DNA of 33,653 nt from Deltaproteobacteria bacterium HGW-Deltaproteobacteria-14 (GTDB lineage: Bacteria; Myxococcota_A; UBA9042; PHBI01). Below, one piece after another: positions 1-7,670 of this stretch (position 1 is its first letter; each line of letters opens with the position of its first letter). A program made the position numbers and the translations under genes. The stretch lies in assembly GCA_002841945.1 (NCBI GenBank), contig PHBI01000068.1:1-33653 (forward strand), written 5' to 3'. A model generated the notes under the pieces. It had not been told where the DNA came from, searched no databases, and saw only the letters and a program-made list of their open reading frames with translations.

Positions 1-141
1 GCGCGGGACGCAGCGCGCCGCCCGGTCCTCGACCTGCGCGAGCCGCCCGGACAGCTCCGCCGTCTGGCGGTCGACGTCGCCGCTGGTCGCGCATGCCGCC
101 ATGAGCCAGCTCGTCGCGAGCGCCGCCGCGAGGCGCGTCAC
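1..141 (-). CDS. Lipoprotein, N-terminal fragment (runs off the window)
   Basis: The visible 47 codons start at a GTG that overlaps the TGA stop of the upstream gene (GTGA), so the two are translationally coupled. The product begins with a short basic n-region, a hydrophobic stretch and a lipobox-like LMAAC with the lipidated Cys at residue 17. A polar, probably helical segment with heptad-like spacing follows (QTAELSGRLAQVEDRAARC). Most of the gene lies outside the window, so the function cannot be read. In myxobacteria, DUF4398 lipoproteins are often next to OmpA-type lipoproteins, and this could be one of those, but no OmpA motif is visible here. Confidence 0.6.
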   Translation of the reverse strand, partial: MTRLAAALATSWLMAACATSGDVDRQTAELSGRLAQVEDRAARCVPR

Positions 142-449
142 GGCTTGGCCCCCGGGGCGGCGGACGTGGTGGCGGCGCGCCGGGCCTCGACGGCGAAGGC
201 GCGCGCGCGCTTGGCGAAGGTCGCGGCGCCCTCGAAGTCCGCGTGCCCGTCCGCGGTCCGGGCGAGGTCGAGGTAGGCGCGAGCGGACCACCACGGGTAG
301 GCGGCCCGCGCTTCGGCGCCGGCCTCGGTGGCGGCGACCAGGGCCTGCTCGGCCTCATCGAGGGCGGACGCGACCCCCAGCGGCGCGCAGCCGGGGGCGG
401 CGAGCAGGGTCGCGGCGGTCAGGAGCCGCACTGAGGAGGATCGCCACAC
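138..449 (-). CDS. Small DUF4398-like lipoprotein
   Basis: A protein of about 103 residues with a signal sequence (basic start, LLTAATLLAAPGC) and then a single helical domain rich in Ala, Glu and Arg. The pattern ALDEAEQALVAATEAGAEARA...YPWWSARAYLDLA...DFEGAATFAKRARAFAVEARR matches the helical-pair layout of DUF4398 envelope proteins. I chose the GTG at 449-447, which gives a normal n-region and has a G-rich stretch upstream. A GTG at 431-429 is possible, and the frame stays open further upstream to 665 in low-complexity sequence. The lipobox is weak, with Pro at -2. Its stop overlaps the start of the next lipoprotein gene. It is probably an outer-membrane or periplasmic structural lipoprotein; the family has no defined activity. 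Confidence 0.6.
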   Translation of the reverse strand: MWRSSSVRLLTAATLLAAPGCAPLGVASALDEAEQALVAATEAGAEARAAYPWWSARAYLDLARTADGHADFEGAATFAKRARAFAVEARRAATTSAAPGAKP

Positions 450-592
450 CGCGCCATCGCTACCCCCAGCGACGGCGACCGTCAACCCTGGACGGGCGGT
501 GGATCCGGCGCGCCCTGCGTCTACGCCGGGCGGGGGAGACGCGCGCCCGCCGGCCGGGGATCCCCCGCCTCGGCCGGTGAGGCCGGCCGTCG

Positions 593-622
593 TTGACTGC
601 GCGACGGCCGTCCCCATATAGT
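593..622 (+). promoter_or_regulatory. Sigma70-type promoter for lspA
   Basis: TTGACT at 593-598 and TATAGT at 617-622 are separated by 18 bases, each matching the consensus at 5 of 6 positions. The predicted start of transcription is near 629, giving a leader of about 60 nt before the lspA start at 692. This is the best promoter in the window by eye. Confidence 0.65.
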
Positions 623-691
623 CCGCGCCCGCCCGCGGGGCGCGCCCGGCCGGGGCGCACGGCACCGCGAGGGAGCGGCGAGGATGAAAGC

Positions 692-1750
692 GTGACGCTC
701 AAGACCCGCAAGTACCTGCTCTTCGTCGCGATCTTCGCGGCTTGGCTGGCCGCCGACATGGTGACCAAGCACTGGGCCGACACGACGCTCGCCAACCGAT
801 CGCACCCGATCCCGATCGCCATCACGGACGGTGAGGCGGGTCAGCCCCTGGCGCAGGTCCTGGCCGACCGCCTGGGCTGGACCGTGGTGCAGGTGGGCGA
901 GCGCCTCGGCGACTTCGACAAGCTCGAGCCGGCGGTGACGTACGCCGCGACGGACAAGCCCTACGAGGGGACCGGGCCGGCCGCCCAGGCGCGCGCGTTC
1001 TACGTGTTCTGGCGCGGCGACCGCGAGCTGCCCCCGCGGCGCATCGAGAAGAACGAGCGGCTGTTGGTGTCGCGCTGGCTGAGCTGGGCGTTCCCAAAGG
1101 AAGATCCGGCCCGCGTCCAGAAGGCGACCTACGAGCTGCTCGCCGCCGAGCCGTTCACCGACTGGCTGCCGCGCCGCTTCAAGAAGCTCGATGAGGACGA
1201 CGTCCCCGAGCTGGTGGCCGAGCGCCTCCACCCAATAACCGGGCCGGCGACCTCGCCCGCTCCCGGCGAGCTCGCGGTGGCGGGGGACACGTGGCTCTTG
1301 ACCGAGCACCACGTCGACGTGGCGGGGGACTGGTTCAAGCTCGTCTACGCCGAGAACCCGAACGCCGCGTTCGGCTTCCTCAAGGGCGTCAACCCCGACG
1401 TCCGCTACGCGCTCTTCACGCTCCTGACGCTGCTCGCGTTCGCGGTGATCCTGGTCATCGTCTACCGCCTCCCCCCCGAGGGGTGGTTCGTGTACGCCGC
1501 CTTCGCCGGGATCCTCGCCGGCGCCGCGGGCAACTTCATCGACCGCCTGCGCCTGCACTACGTCATCGACTTCCTGGACGCCGACCTCGGCTTCATGCAC
1601 TGGCCGACCTTCAACGTCGCCGACATCAGCATCGCCGCCGGCGTCATCGCGCTGCTCCTCAACATCACCTTCGACAAGAACAGCCCGCTGGTCTCGAAGA
1701 AGGACAAGGAGAAGCGCGCCGAGCGCCAGGCGAAGAAGGCCAACGCGTAG
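692..1750 (+). CDS. lspA: Lipoprotein signal peptidase II with large periplasmic insertion
   Basis: An aspartyl protease of the inner membrane that removes signal peptides from prolipoproteins below the lipid-modified Cys. The GTG start at 692 has a GAGG Shine-Dalgarno about 8 nt upstream and is followed at once by the first membrane helix (about residues 7-23, ending AADMVTK). The family motifs are intact: NPNAAFGF at 222-229, GNFIDRL with Asp284, and FNVADISI with Asp311; these Asp residues form the catalytic dyad. Membrane helices follow near 240-260, 265-280 and 312-330. The protein is 352 residues, against about 160-200 for typical LspA. The excess lies between helix 1 and the NPNAAFGF motif, a polar segment of roughly 170 residues with no membrane helix. 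The tail is Lys/Arg-rich. It converges on the kinase gene with only 4 bp between stops. Confidence 0.93.
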   Translation: MTLKTRKYLLFVAIFAAWLAADMVTKHWADTTLANRSHPIPIAITDGEAGQPLAQVLADRLGWTVVQVGERLGDFDKLEPAVTYAATDKPYEGTGPAAQARAFYVFWRGDRELPPRRIEKNERLLVSRWLSWAFPKEDPARVQKATYELLAAEPFTDWLPRRFKKLDEDDVPELVAERLHPITGPATSPAPGELAVAGDTWLLTEHHVDVAGDWFKLVYAENPNAAFGFLKGVNPDVRYALFTLLTLLAFAVILVIVYRLPPEGWFVYAAFAGILAGAAGNFIDRLRLHYVIDFLDADLGFMHWPTFNVADISIAAGVIALLLNITFDKNSPLVSKKDKEKRAERQAKKANA

Positions 1751-1754
1751 ACGC

Positions 1755-2780
1755 TCAGCCTGGAGAGAGCTGGCTCAGCGCCGCCTCGAGGTCGCCGCGC
1801 CGGGCGCGGGCGTCGCGGGCGAGGGCGAGCTGGTTCTCGGCCCGCATGAGGTTGTGCTCGCCGCGACCAGGGGCGAGCGCCGGATCCCAGCCGAAGTAGG
1901 CCTCGTTGAGCGCGTCCGCGGCGAAGCGGCTCGCGAGCTCGAGGGCGACGCGCTCGGCCGCGCGCGGCAGGACGGCGATCTCGGCGGGCGTGACCCACCC
2001 CCGGGCGGTCGCGAGGTACCCGGCGACGGCGGCCGTGAAGCGCTCGACCGAGAAGCGCGGCGCCGCGGCGCTCTCGTCGGTGCTGCTGCACCAGGAGCGC
2101 AGCGCGTCGCCGAGCTCGGCGTCGAGGGTGGTCCAACCCATCGTGTCGAGGTCGATGACCCCGCTCACGGCGTCGCCCTCGAACAGGAAGTTGGCGAGCT
2201 TCGGATCCCCGTGACCGACGCGCCGCGGCAGCGCCGGGGGCTGCTCCCACGCCTCCCACGCGGCGGCGATCGCCGCGGCCAGGGGCGCGACCCGAGCCGC
2301 GAGGCGGTGCGTCGGGTGGGCCGCGACCGCCTCCGCCAGCCGGGCGAGGTGCGCGGGGGTGTCGTGGATCCCCAACCGGCTGAACGCGAACGCGTGGTCG
2401 ACCCCGACCAGCGCCCCGTGGAAGCGCCCGAGCGCCGCGGCGGCCGCCCGCACCTGCCCGAGCGTCCCGGCGCCGGCGGCGTTGGCTCCGGGGAGCCGAG
2501 TCTGCACGCGCCACACCGCGCCGTCGCGCTCTACCCAGAGCGCGCCGCTCGACGCCGGCACCAGCGCGGGCACCGGCACTCCTGCGGCCGCTAGCCGGGC
2601 CCCGAGCGCCGCGATGTCGAGGCACACCTCCCCCGCGAAGATGGGGTGGAGCCGCTGCACCACCCAGCGCCGCCCCACCAGCCAGGTCGCGTTGATGAGC
2701 CCGCCCGGCGCGGGCGCGACCGCCCCCGAGGACAGGTCCGCCGCGACCTCCGGCCACGCCTGCAGCACCGCGTCCAGCAC
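1755..2780 (-). CDS. APH-fold kinase (aminoglycoside phosphotransferase / NahK-like family)
   Basis: A protein-kinase-like fold small-molecule kinase. An N-terminal glycine loop region (PGGLINATWLV) is followed by an RLHP strand, the catalytic loop HGDPKLANFLF with the HGDxxxxN pattern, and the metal-binding IDLDTMGWTTLDAELGDALRSW. The wording IDLDT plus a later GDALR resembles the N-acetylhexosamine kinase (NahK) and related sugar kinase branch more than true drug-resistance enzymes. That is inference; the substrate is unknown. I prefer the GTG at 2780-2778 because GGAGG lies 4-5 nt upstream, giving 341 residues. An ATG ten codons earlier (2810) has no ribosome site. It lies downstream of the large lipoprotein gene on the same strand, with a hairpin between them. 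Confidence 0.82.
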   Translation of the reverse strand: MLDAVLQAWPEVAADLSSGAVAPAPGGLINATWLVGRRWVVQRLHPIFAGEVCLDIAALGARLAAAGVPVPALVPASSGALWVERDGAVWRVQTRLPGANAAGAGTLGQVRAAAAALGRFHGALVGVDHAFAFSRLGIHDTPAHLARLAEAVAAHPTHRLAARVAPLAAAIAAAWEAWEQPPALPRRVGHGDPKLANFLFEGDAVSGVIDLDTMGWTTLDAELGDALRSWCSSTDESAAAPRFSVERFTAAVAGYLATARGWVTPAEIAVLPRAAERVALELASRFAADALNEAYFGWDPALAPGRGEHNLMRAENQLALARDARARRGDLEAALSQLSPG

Positions 2781-2824
2781 CGAACCTCCAACCGTGTTGC
2801 GACGCACCATCCAAAGTCACCAGT

Positions 2825-2861
2825 TGCGATGCCGCCTAGGCATCATAGGCTGCGCATCGCA
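2825..2861. terminator. Nested inverted repeat between two minus-strand genes
   Basis: Outer arms TGCGATGC (2825-2832) and GCATCGCA (2854-2861) enclose inner arms GCCTA (2834-2838) and TAGGC (2846-2850) around a 7-base loop. It lies 27 bp past the stop of the 2888-4837 lipoprotein gene and about 45 bp before the kinase start, both on the minus strand. There is no T-run, so it could be a factor-dependent terminator, an attenuator or an operator. Confidence 0.5.
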
Positions 2862-2887
2862 GCAAGGACGTCCCCTCGACCTGCGCC

Positions 2888-4837
2888 CTAACGCGTCAGG
2901 AGCTGAAACAGCGGGAGCGCGACGTCGGCGGTGATGACCAGCGTCCCCTCGTGAGCGCGCGCCTGCAGCGTGATGGCCTGATCGCTCGGGATCTTGGCGT
3001 ACTCCGCCGCGTGGCCCTGGAGGCTCGGGAGCGCGGTGAGCGCCTGCAGCATCGCCCCGACCCGCAGGGAGATCGCGGCGACCGCGCCGCGCCCGGCGCG
3101 ATCGAGGTTCGGCTCGCCGCCGGGGAGCTTGCCGGCGGCCAGGGCGACCGCCTGATCGACCGCGTTCGGGCCGAGGGTCATGGCGAGGCGCCCGTCGCCG
3201 TCCGCCAGCGCGACGCCGAGCTGCGTCCCCACCATCGCCTGAACGGCGGCGAAGAAGCCCGGATCGCTGCGCGCGAGCCCCATCCGCTCCCAGTCGACGT
3301 GGGCCACCAGGGCCTTGACGTGGACGTCCCCGCGGGCCTCGTCGACCACCGCGAGCTTGGCGCCGAGCGGCTCGCCGAGGGTGTTCGCGAGGGTGACGAG
3401 GTCGGCCAGCGTCTCGAGCTGGAACCGCGCCTCGGCTCCGTTCTCCGCGAGGCGCGCGCGGGCCGACTCGAGCTGGATCTCCAGCACGACCTCGAGGATC
3501 CCCACCAGCGCCGCGCGGGCCCCCTCGCGATCGCTGACCAGCGAGAGCTGCGACACCGCGAACGGGAACTTGCCGTCCACCCCGACCGCGAAGGTGCTGT
3601 CCCCGGTGCTCGCCTTGCTGAGCGCCAGGGCGTAGTCCGCGAGGCGCGCCGCGCGCTCGGGGGTGATCGCCCCGCTGCCCGTGAGGAGCGCGATGAGCTC
3701 GGAGCGGTCGAACTTCGCGAGCAGCGACGGGTGGTTCCCCGCGAAGGCGAGCCAGGTCGTCGCGGACGCCGCGCCGAGGGTGTCGATCTTGCGGCCGTCG
3801 AGGCTCGTGATCGTCTCGGCGAGGGTGCCGCCCGCGACGCCGCGCAGCCCGAAGGCCACCCGCAGCCGGTCGCCGGTCGGGGCGACGGCGACGCCGATCC
3901 GATCGGTCCCCTCGACGAAGCCGAAGGTGCCGTCGATGACCGCGCGCAGGGTCGCCGCCTGCACCGGGACGGTCGAGCGCTTCGAGAGCTGCTCGCCCAG
4001 GGCGCCGACCATCCCGCGCATGCTGCGGAGCTCCTCTGCGTACGCCGCGCGCAGGTGAGCGACGCTGACCTCGACGTCGAGGGTGTCTTGCGGCGTCCAG
4101 GCGAGGAGCACCCCCGTCAGGTAGTCGGCCAGCTGGCCCGTCAGCGCGTCGTGGCTGCTGACCACGAGGTGATCGGCGAGCATATCGAGGTAGAGCGCGT
4201 GGGTGTCCACGGTCAGTCGCCCGAGGTGGCCGGGCGCCGCCGCGACCCCGTCGCCGAGGCCCTTCTTGACCGCCTCCTCGCCGCCGCGGACCGGCAGCAC
4301 GAACAGGAACCCGTCCGGGTAGGCCTTCGGATCCGGCACCGCGAGGCGCACCGGCCGGGCGGGATCGAGCCAGGCCATGTCGACCAGATTGAGGCGCATC
4401 CGGACGGCCTCGAGGGCGGCCGCGAGGGGATCGGGCGGGACCTGGGCGCCGGCGCCCAGCTCGCTGCCGGTGCGGGCGAAGGTCGCGACCAGCGCCGACA
4501 GGCTCGGGGCGCCGGCGACCGCGGTGATCTGCGGATCGAAGCTCGGCAGCGACACCGGCTGGAGGGGCCGCTCGTCGCCCGGGGCGACGGGATCCGCCTT
4601 GACCGCGGGCGCCGGGGCGGGGGACGGCGCCTCGGCCGTCGGTGTGGCGGCGGGGCGGGCGGCCTCGTCCTGGCCCGCGGCCGCCTTCGCCTGCGGCGGA
4701 GCGGGCGCGGGGGCGGCGGCCGGCGCGGGGCCGGGCGCGGGGGCCGCGGGTGGGGCGTCCTTGCCGCAGCCGCTCGCGATGAGGGCGAGGGCGAGGGCGA
4801 GGGCCGAAGCGGGGTGAAGTGAGCGTCGCGACGTCAT
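2888..4837 (-). CDS. Large lipoprotein with Ala/Pro linker, function unknown
   Basis: A 649-residue exported protein. It has a basic start, an unusually regular Leu-Ala h-region and the lipobox-like IASGC with Cys24. An Ala/Pro-rich linker (about residues 26-95) then probably spans away from the outer membrane. The remaining 550 residues form a globular region of alternating amphipathic strands and helices with several internally similar stretches (for example DRIGVAVAPTGDRLRVAFGL, DSTFAVGVDGKFPFAVSQLSL, GRGAVAAISLRVGAML). This suggests a tandem or duplicated alpha/beta domain of the kind seen in DUF3352-like envelope proteins, but I cannot assign a family. It is on the same strand as the beta-barrel gene upstream (gap 117 bp), so it may belong to the same operon. 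Confidence 0.75.
   Translation of the reverse strand: MTSRRSLHPASALALALALIASGCGKDAPPAAPAPGPAPAAAPAPAPPQAKAAAGQDEAARPAATPTAEAPSPAPAPAVKADPVAPGDERPLQPVSLPSFDPQITAVAGAPSLSALVATFARTGSELGAGAQVPPDPLAAALEAVRMRLNLVDMAWLDPARPVRLAVPDPKAYPDGFLFVLPVRGGEEAVKKGLGDGVAAAPGHLGRLTVDTHALYLDMLADHLVVSSHDALTGQLADYLTGVLLAWTPQDTLDVEVSVAHLRAAYAEELRSMRGMVGALGEQLSKRSTVPVQAATLRAVIDGTFGFVEGTDRIGVAVAPTGDRLRVAFGLRGVAGGTLAETITSLDGRKIDTLGAASATTWLAFAGNHPSLLAKFDRSELIALLTGSGAITPERAARLADYALALSKASTGDSTFAVGVDGKFPFAVSQLSLVSDREGARAALVGILEVVLEIQLESARARLAENGAEARFQLETLADLVTLANTLGEPLGAKLAVVDEARGDVHVKALVAHVDWERMGLARSDPGFFAAVQAMVGTQLGVALADGDGRLAMTLGPNAVDQAVALAAGKLPGGEPNLDRAGRGAVAAISLRVGAMLQALTALPSLQGHAAEYAKIPSDQAITLQARAHEGTLVITADVALPLFQLLTR
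4781..4804 (-). repeat. Hexanucleotide tandem repeat in a signal peptide
   Basis: Four perfect GAGGGC units on the plus strand encode the Leu-Ala pairs of the h-region of the large lipoprotein (2888-4837). Gain or loss of a unit would change signal length by two residues without a frameshift. Confidence 0.8.
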
Positions 4838-4954
4838 GCGGGCCTCTCGAAGCCGACGGGAGACGGGACGGTAGACCGGGGTCGGCGCGGGATCAACGCC
4901 GGGCGCTCGTGGTGAGCTCCACGACGCCGCTCGCGGGGGCGGCCGGTGCTCCGG

Positions 4955-6418
4955 TCAGAACGGGGCGCCGAAGCCGACGCTGCCGTGGAGCGGGAAGTTG
5001 AGCGCCCCGGAGATGTCGGGATCGAGCACGTAGCTCGAGATGCCGGCCGAGGCCGTGAGGTACCACCCCTCGACGAGGGTCACCCGCGTCCCGAGCGAGA
5101 AGTCGAGCCCGAACCACACCGCCGGCGCCGCCGCCTGGAACGAGCTGCCGCAGCGGTCGCTGTCGATCCCGAAGAACTTGCAGTCCACGTCGGTGGTCAT
5201 CCCGATGTTCGACAGCGCGAGGCCGACGTCGAGCCCCATGCGGGCGAAGAAGCGGACGCTGCTCGGCCCGAAGGCCAGCCCGGCGCCGACGGTCAGGCGG
5301 GTCTGGATGAAGTCGTCGAGCAGGTCGCCGTTGCCGTCGACGATGGTGTCGAGCTGGCTCGCCCGGACGAACAGCGACAGCACCGGGGTCGGCTCCCAGG
5401 TGAGCGTGAGCGCGGCGCCGAGGCTCTGCAGCAGATCGCGGGTGCGACTGTGCTTGAGCCAGACGCCGTGGGCGTAGCTGATGTCGAAGAAGAGGCGTTT
5501 GCGGGGCGGCTTGCGATACATCCCGCTCTTGTCGGCCTCGACCGCGCAGGCCTGCCAGGCGGTCAGGACGCGGTCGAGCTCGTCTTCGGCGAGGGCCTCG
5601 TCGGTCAACGGGATGTGCTCGCTCGTGGCGAAGCCGCGCACCCGCTGATCGTAGATCGCCAGGCGCAGCAACGGCGCGCTCGGGGTGCCGTCGACGAGGG
5701 CGAGCACGAAGACCTGCACGTCGAGGAGCTTGCTGAGGCCGTCGAGGCGCTCGGGGGAGAAGAGGCCGATGATGAGGTCGGTGTGCGAGGCGATGTCGGC
5801 CTGGGCCCCCATCAAGGCCTGCTCGATGGCCTCCGGGTAGTAGCCGCGCTCGAAGCGCCGCGTGGGGTCGCGGGTCAAGAGATCGCGGAACGCGATGTGC
5901 GCCTTGGTCGGCTCCTTCTGCTCGATCAGGATGAGCCCCTCGTAGAAGGCCACGTCCGCCAGCTCGTGGGGGTGCGCGACGTCGGCGTAGACGCTCCGGT
6001 AGAGCTCGCGCGCCTTGGCGAGCTGCGACAGCGCCTCGACCGGCTGAATCTCGTGGTAGCGCAGGACGCCGAGGTCGAAGCGCTCGGAGGCCACCGCGAC
6101 GGTCCGGCGGTAGTCCTGGGTGCGGCTCAGCCGCTCCTGGAGCTGGGTGGTGCGTGAGAGGTTCACCTGGTCGAGGGCCGCGAGGCGCTCCTCGAGCTTG
6201 CGGTGCCAGCGCCCGGCGAGCTGCTGGAGCTCTCGGGCGTCGGGCGAGTCGGCGAAGAGGTCCTCCCCGGAGCGGCCGAAGTAGGCGACCGGCAGCACGC
6301 CGACCTCGAGGGTCCGCCAGCCGCCGAGCGGGAGCTCGTCCGCCCCCGCGACGCCGCCGAGGGCGGTGGCGGCGAGCAGGCCGATGGCGGCGATCAGCAG
6401 CGGCCCGCGGCGCCTCAT
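4955..6418 (-). CDS. Outer membrane protein with periplasmic TPR-like region
   Basis: A 487-residue protein. The ATG overlaps the TGA of the upstream lipoprotein gene (ATGA), which fixes the start over in-frame upstream codons. A signal peptide covers residues 1-26 (ends VAGA/DE). Residues 60-210 are helical with TPR-like pairs (RYHEIQPVEALSQLAKA; EGLILIEQKEPTKAHIAF). Residues 212-295 look like a small alpha/beta domain (DLIIGLFSPERLDGLSKLLD, LRLAIYDQRVRGF). From about 308 the sequence alternates short amphipathic strands with turns and ends in a terminal Phe (GSVGFGAPF), typical of an outer-membrane beta-barrel recognised by the BAM complex. It may form an envelope complex with the lipoprotein encoded just upstream. 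No named family was recognised. Confidence 0.72.
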   Translation of the reverse strand: MRRRGPLLIAAIGLLAATALGGVAGADELPLGGWRTLEVGVLPVAYFGRSGEDLFADSPDARELQQLAGRWHRKLEERLAALDQVNLSRTTQLQERLSRTQDYRRTVAVASERFDLGVLRYHEIQPVEALSQLAKARELYRSVYADVAHPHELADVAFYEGLILIEQKEPTKAHIAFRDLLTRDPTRRFERGYYPEAIEQALMGAQADIASHTDLIIGLFSPERLDGLSKLLDVQVFVLALVDGTPSAPLLRLAIYDQRVRGFATSEHIPLTDEALAEDELDRVLTAWQACAVEADKSGMYRKPPRKRLFFDISYAHGVWLKHSRTRDLLQSLGAALTLTWEPTPVLSLFVRASQLDTIVDGNGDLLDDFIQTRLTVGAGLAFGPSSVRFFARMGLDVGLALSNIGMTTDVDCKFFGIDSDRCGSSFQAAAPAVWFGLDFSLGTRVTLVEGWYLTASAGISSYVLDPDISGALNFPLHGSVGFGAPF

Positions 6419-6960
6419 CGATCGCACAGCTTGCGGTCGTCGGGGATGAACGTGTCGCTGAGGACCAGCCGCAGGTCTTCGATCGGCGCGAGCCCGGCGC
6501 TGTCCTTGACCTCGACGCGGCCGACGAGGACGGGGGGATCGACCGACTCGTCGAGGGTCAGGTCCCACAGCCACTTCGCGCCGTCGCAGAAGTCGGTCGA
6601 CGCGGTGAAACGCTTGGCGGTGAGATCGAGGGTGAGCTGGTCGATGAAGGCGCACGGGCAGACGCGAGACCCCACGCCGTCGTCGTCGTCGAACCAGGCC
6701 ACGCCGGTGAGCTCCGAGCCGAAGTGCCCAATCGTGAGCTCCGTCTTGCCGACGAGCCAGCCGCTGACGATCGGCTCCTGGCTGACCCAGCGCCCGGTGA
6801 GCGCGCGATCGGCGTCGGTGCAGCCCGCGACCAGGAGCGCCACACCCAACGAGACCGCGAGCAGCAGCCTGCGGGTGGGCGGCGGCGCTACCGGGGTAGG
6901 GCGGGAAACGACGGGGCGATCGCGGCGTGCGGATGGCATCCGGGAGACGATGCCGGTCAC
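6415..6960 (-). CDS. Small lipoprotein coupled to beta-barrel gene
   Basis: A product of about 181 residues. The chosen GTG (6960-6958) has GGAAG 5 nt upstream; an ATG at 6939-6937 is an alternative, and upstream in-frame codons lie in the divergent gene's promoter region. A basic, Pro-rich n-region of about 25 residues precedes the hydrophobic LLLAVSLGVALLVAGC, a canonical lipobox. The mature part (about 130 residues) is rich in beta-strand patterns with four Cys residues (VCPCAF, DFCDG, KLCDR) that could form two disulfides. The WVSQEPIVSGWLVGKTELTIGHFG stretch suggests a small beta-barrel or lipocalin-like fold, but this is inference. Its stop codon overlaps the start of the outer membrane protein gene, pointing to matched production of the two. 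Confidence 0.65.
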   Translation of the reverse strand: MTGIVSRMPSARRDRPVVSRPTPVAPPPTRRLLLAVSLGVALLVAGCTDADRALTGRWVSQEPIVSGWLVGKTELTIGHFGSELTGVAWFDDDDGVGSRVCPCAFIDQLTLDLTAKRFTASTDFCDGAKWLWDLTLDESVDPPVLVGRVEVKDSAGLAPIEDLRLVLSDTFIPDDRKLCDR

Positions 6961-7051
6961 GCGCGCTTCCGGCAACCCTTGACAACGCGTGGCGCACGTC
7001 GGCAACGTCTTTCGCGAAAGAGCGCGAGCTCCACGAGACAAGCAGGCTCCC

Positions 7052-7594
7052 TTGATCGGCGACAACGCGGCCATCGCGGTGCTAGGCCCCTTGGGCGCGG
7101 GTTCGGAGCGGGCCACGAAGCTCGCCGAGACCGTCGGCTCGGAGCTGGCGCGCCTCGGCTATGCGATCGTGGTCCACGGGGACGGCCAGGCGTCCCGCTC
7201 GGCGGCCATCGGCGCCCGGAGCCAGGGCGGGCACGTCCACGCGCTCCTGTGGCCCGGGTCGGACCAGAACCCGATGCCGGGGGTGGAGAAGGCGCAGGAG
7301 GCCGACTCGCTGCGGGCGATGGCGCGCACCCTCGACCTGGCCGACGCGCTGGTGTTGGTGCCGGGCGGGCTCGGGACGGCGGCGGCGCTGCTGCAGATAT
7401 GGGTCTACGGCCTGTCCCCGCAGGCCCCCTATCGCCAGACGGTGCTGGTCGGCGAGGAGTGGCCCAAGGTCGTGGGCGCCCTGGCCGACGTGCTGCACCT
7501 CGACCCGCGCGCCCGCGCGATGGTCACCTTCGCCCGCGAGGCCGCCGAGGCGGTCGAGGCGCTGCGCTACTACGCGCGGCCCACGCAGCGCTGA
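7052..7594 (+). CDS. SLOG/LOG-like Rossmann protein
   Basis: About 180 residues with a single Rossmann-type fold: strand AIAVLGPLGAGSE, strand YAIVVHGDGQ, a Gly-rich ARSQGGHVHALLWPG, then ALVLVPGGLGTAAALLQIW. These correspond to the nucleotide-binding strands of the LOG (cytokinin-activating phosphoribohydrolase) and TIGR00725-like proteins. In LOG enzymes the motif is PGGxGTxxE with a catalytic Glu; here the Glu position holds Ala or Leu, so LOG-type hydrolysis is doubtful and a binding role is more likely. I propose the TTG at 7052; a GTG at 6989 would add 21 basic, poorly conserved-looking residues. A TTGACA hexamer at 6979-6984 could be a -35 box, though no good -10 follows it. Confidence 0.6.
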   Translation: MIGDNAAIAVLGPLGAGSERATKLAETVGSELARLGYAIVVHGDGQASRSAAIGARSQGGHVHALLWPGSDQNPMPGVEKAQEADSLRAMARTLDLADALVLVPGGLGTAAALLQIWVYGLSPQAPYRQTVLVGEEWPKVVGALADVLHLDPRARAMVTFAREAAEAVEALRYYARPTQR

Positions 7595-7623
7595 TCCCAG
7601 GGCAGGTCGGGGACCCAAGCGGA

Positions 7624-7652
7624 GGTCGCGCGCAGCGCGCGCAGAGGCGACC
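7624..7652. terminator. Hairpin between convergent genes
   Basis: GGTCGC (7624-7629) pairs with GCGACC (7647-7652), with additional alternating GC pairing inside. It lies in the 76-bp gap between the SLOG-like gene (plus) and the Lys-tailed protein gene (minus). It is likely a two-way terminator without a T-run. Confidence 0.45.
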
Positions 7653-7670
7653 CGGGGACCGCCGACGGGA

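Noticed and set aside
521..1600. Long open frame opposite lspA
   Set aside because: It runs antisense to lspA, which has clear family motifs; its product is an Arg/Gly/Glu-rich shadow typical of high-GC DNA.
2951..4822. Long plus-strand frame across the large lipoprotein gene
   Set aside because: The antisense product is Arg/Glu/Gly-rich without domain order, while the minus-strand frame has a signal peptide and a lipobox.
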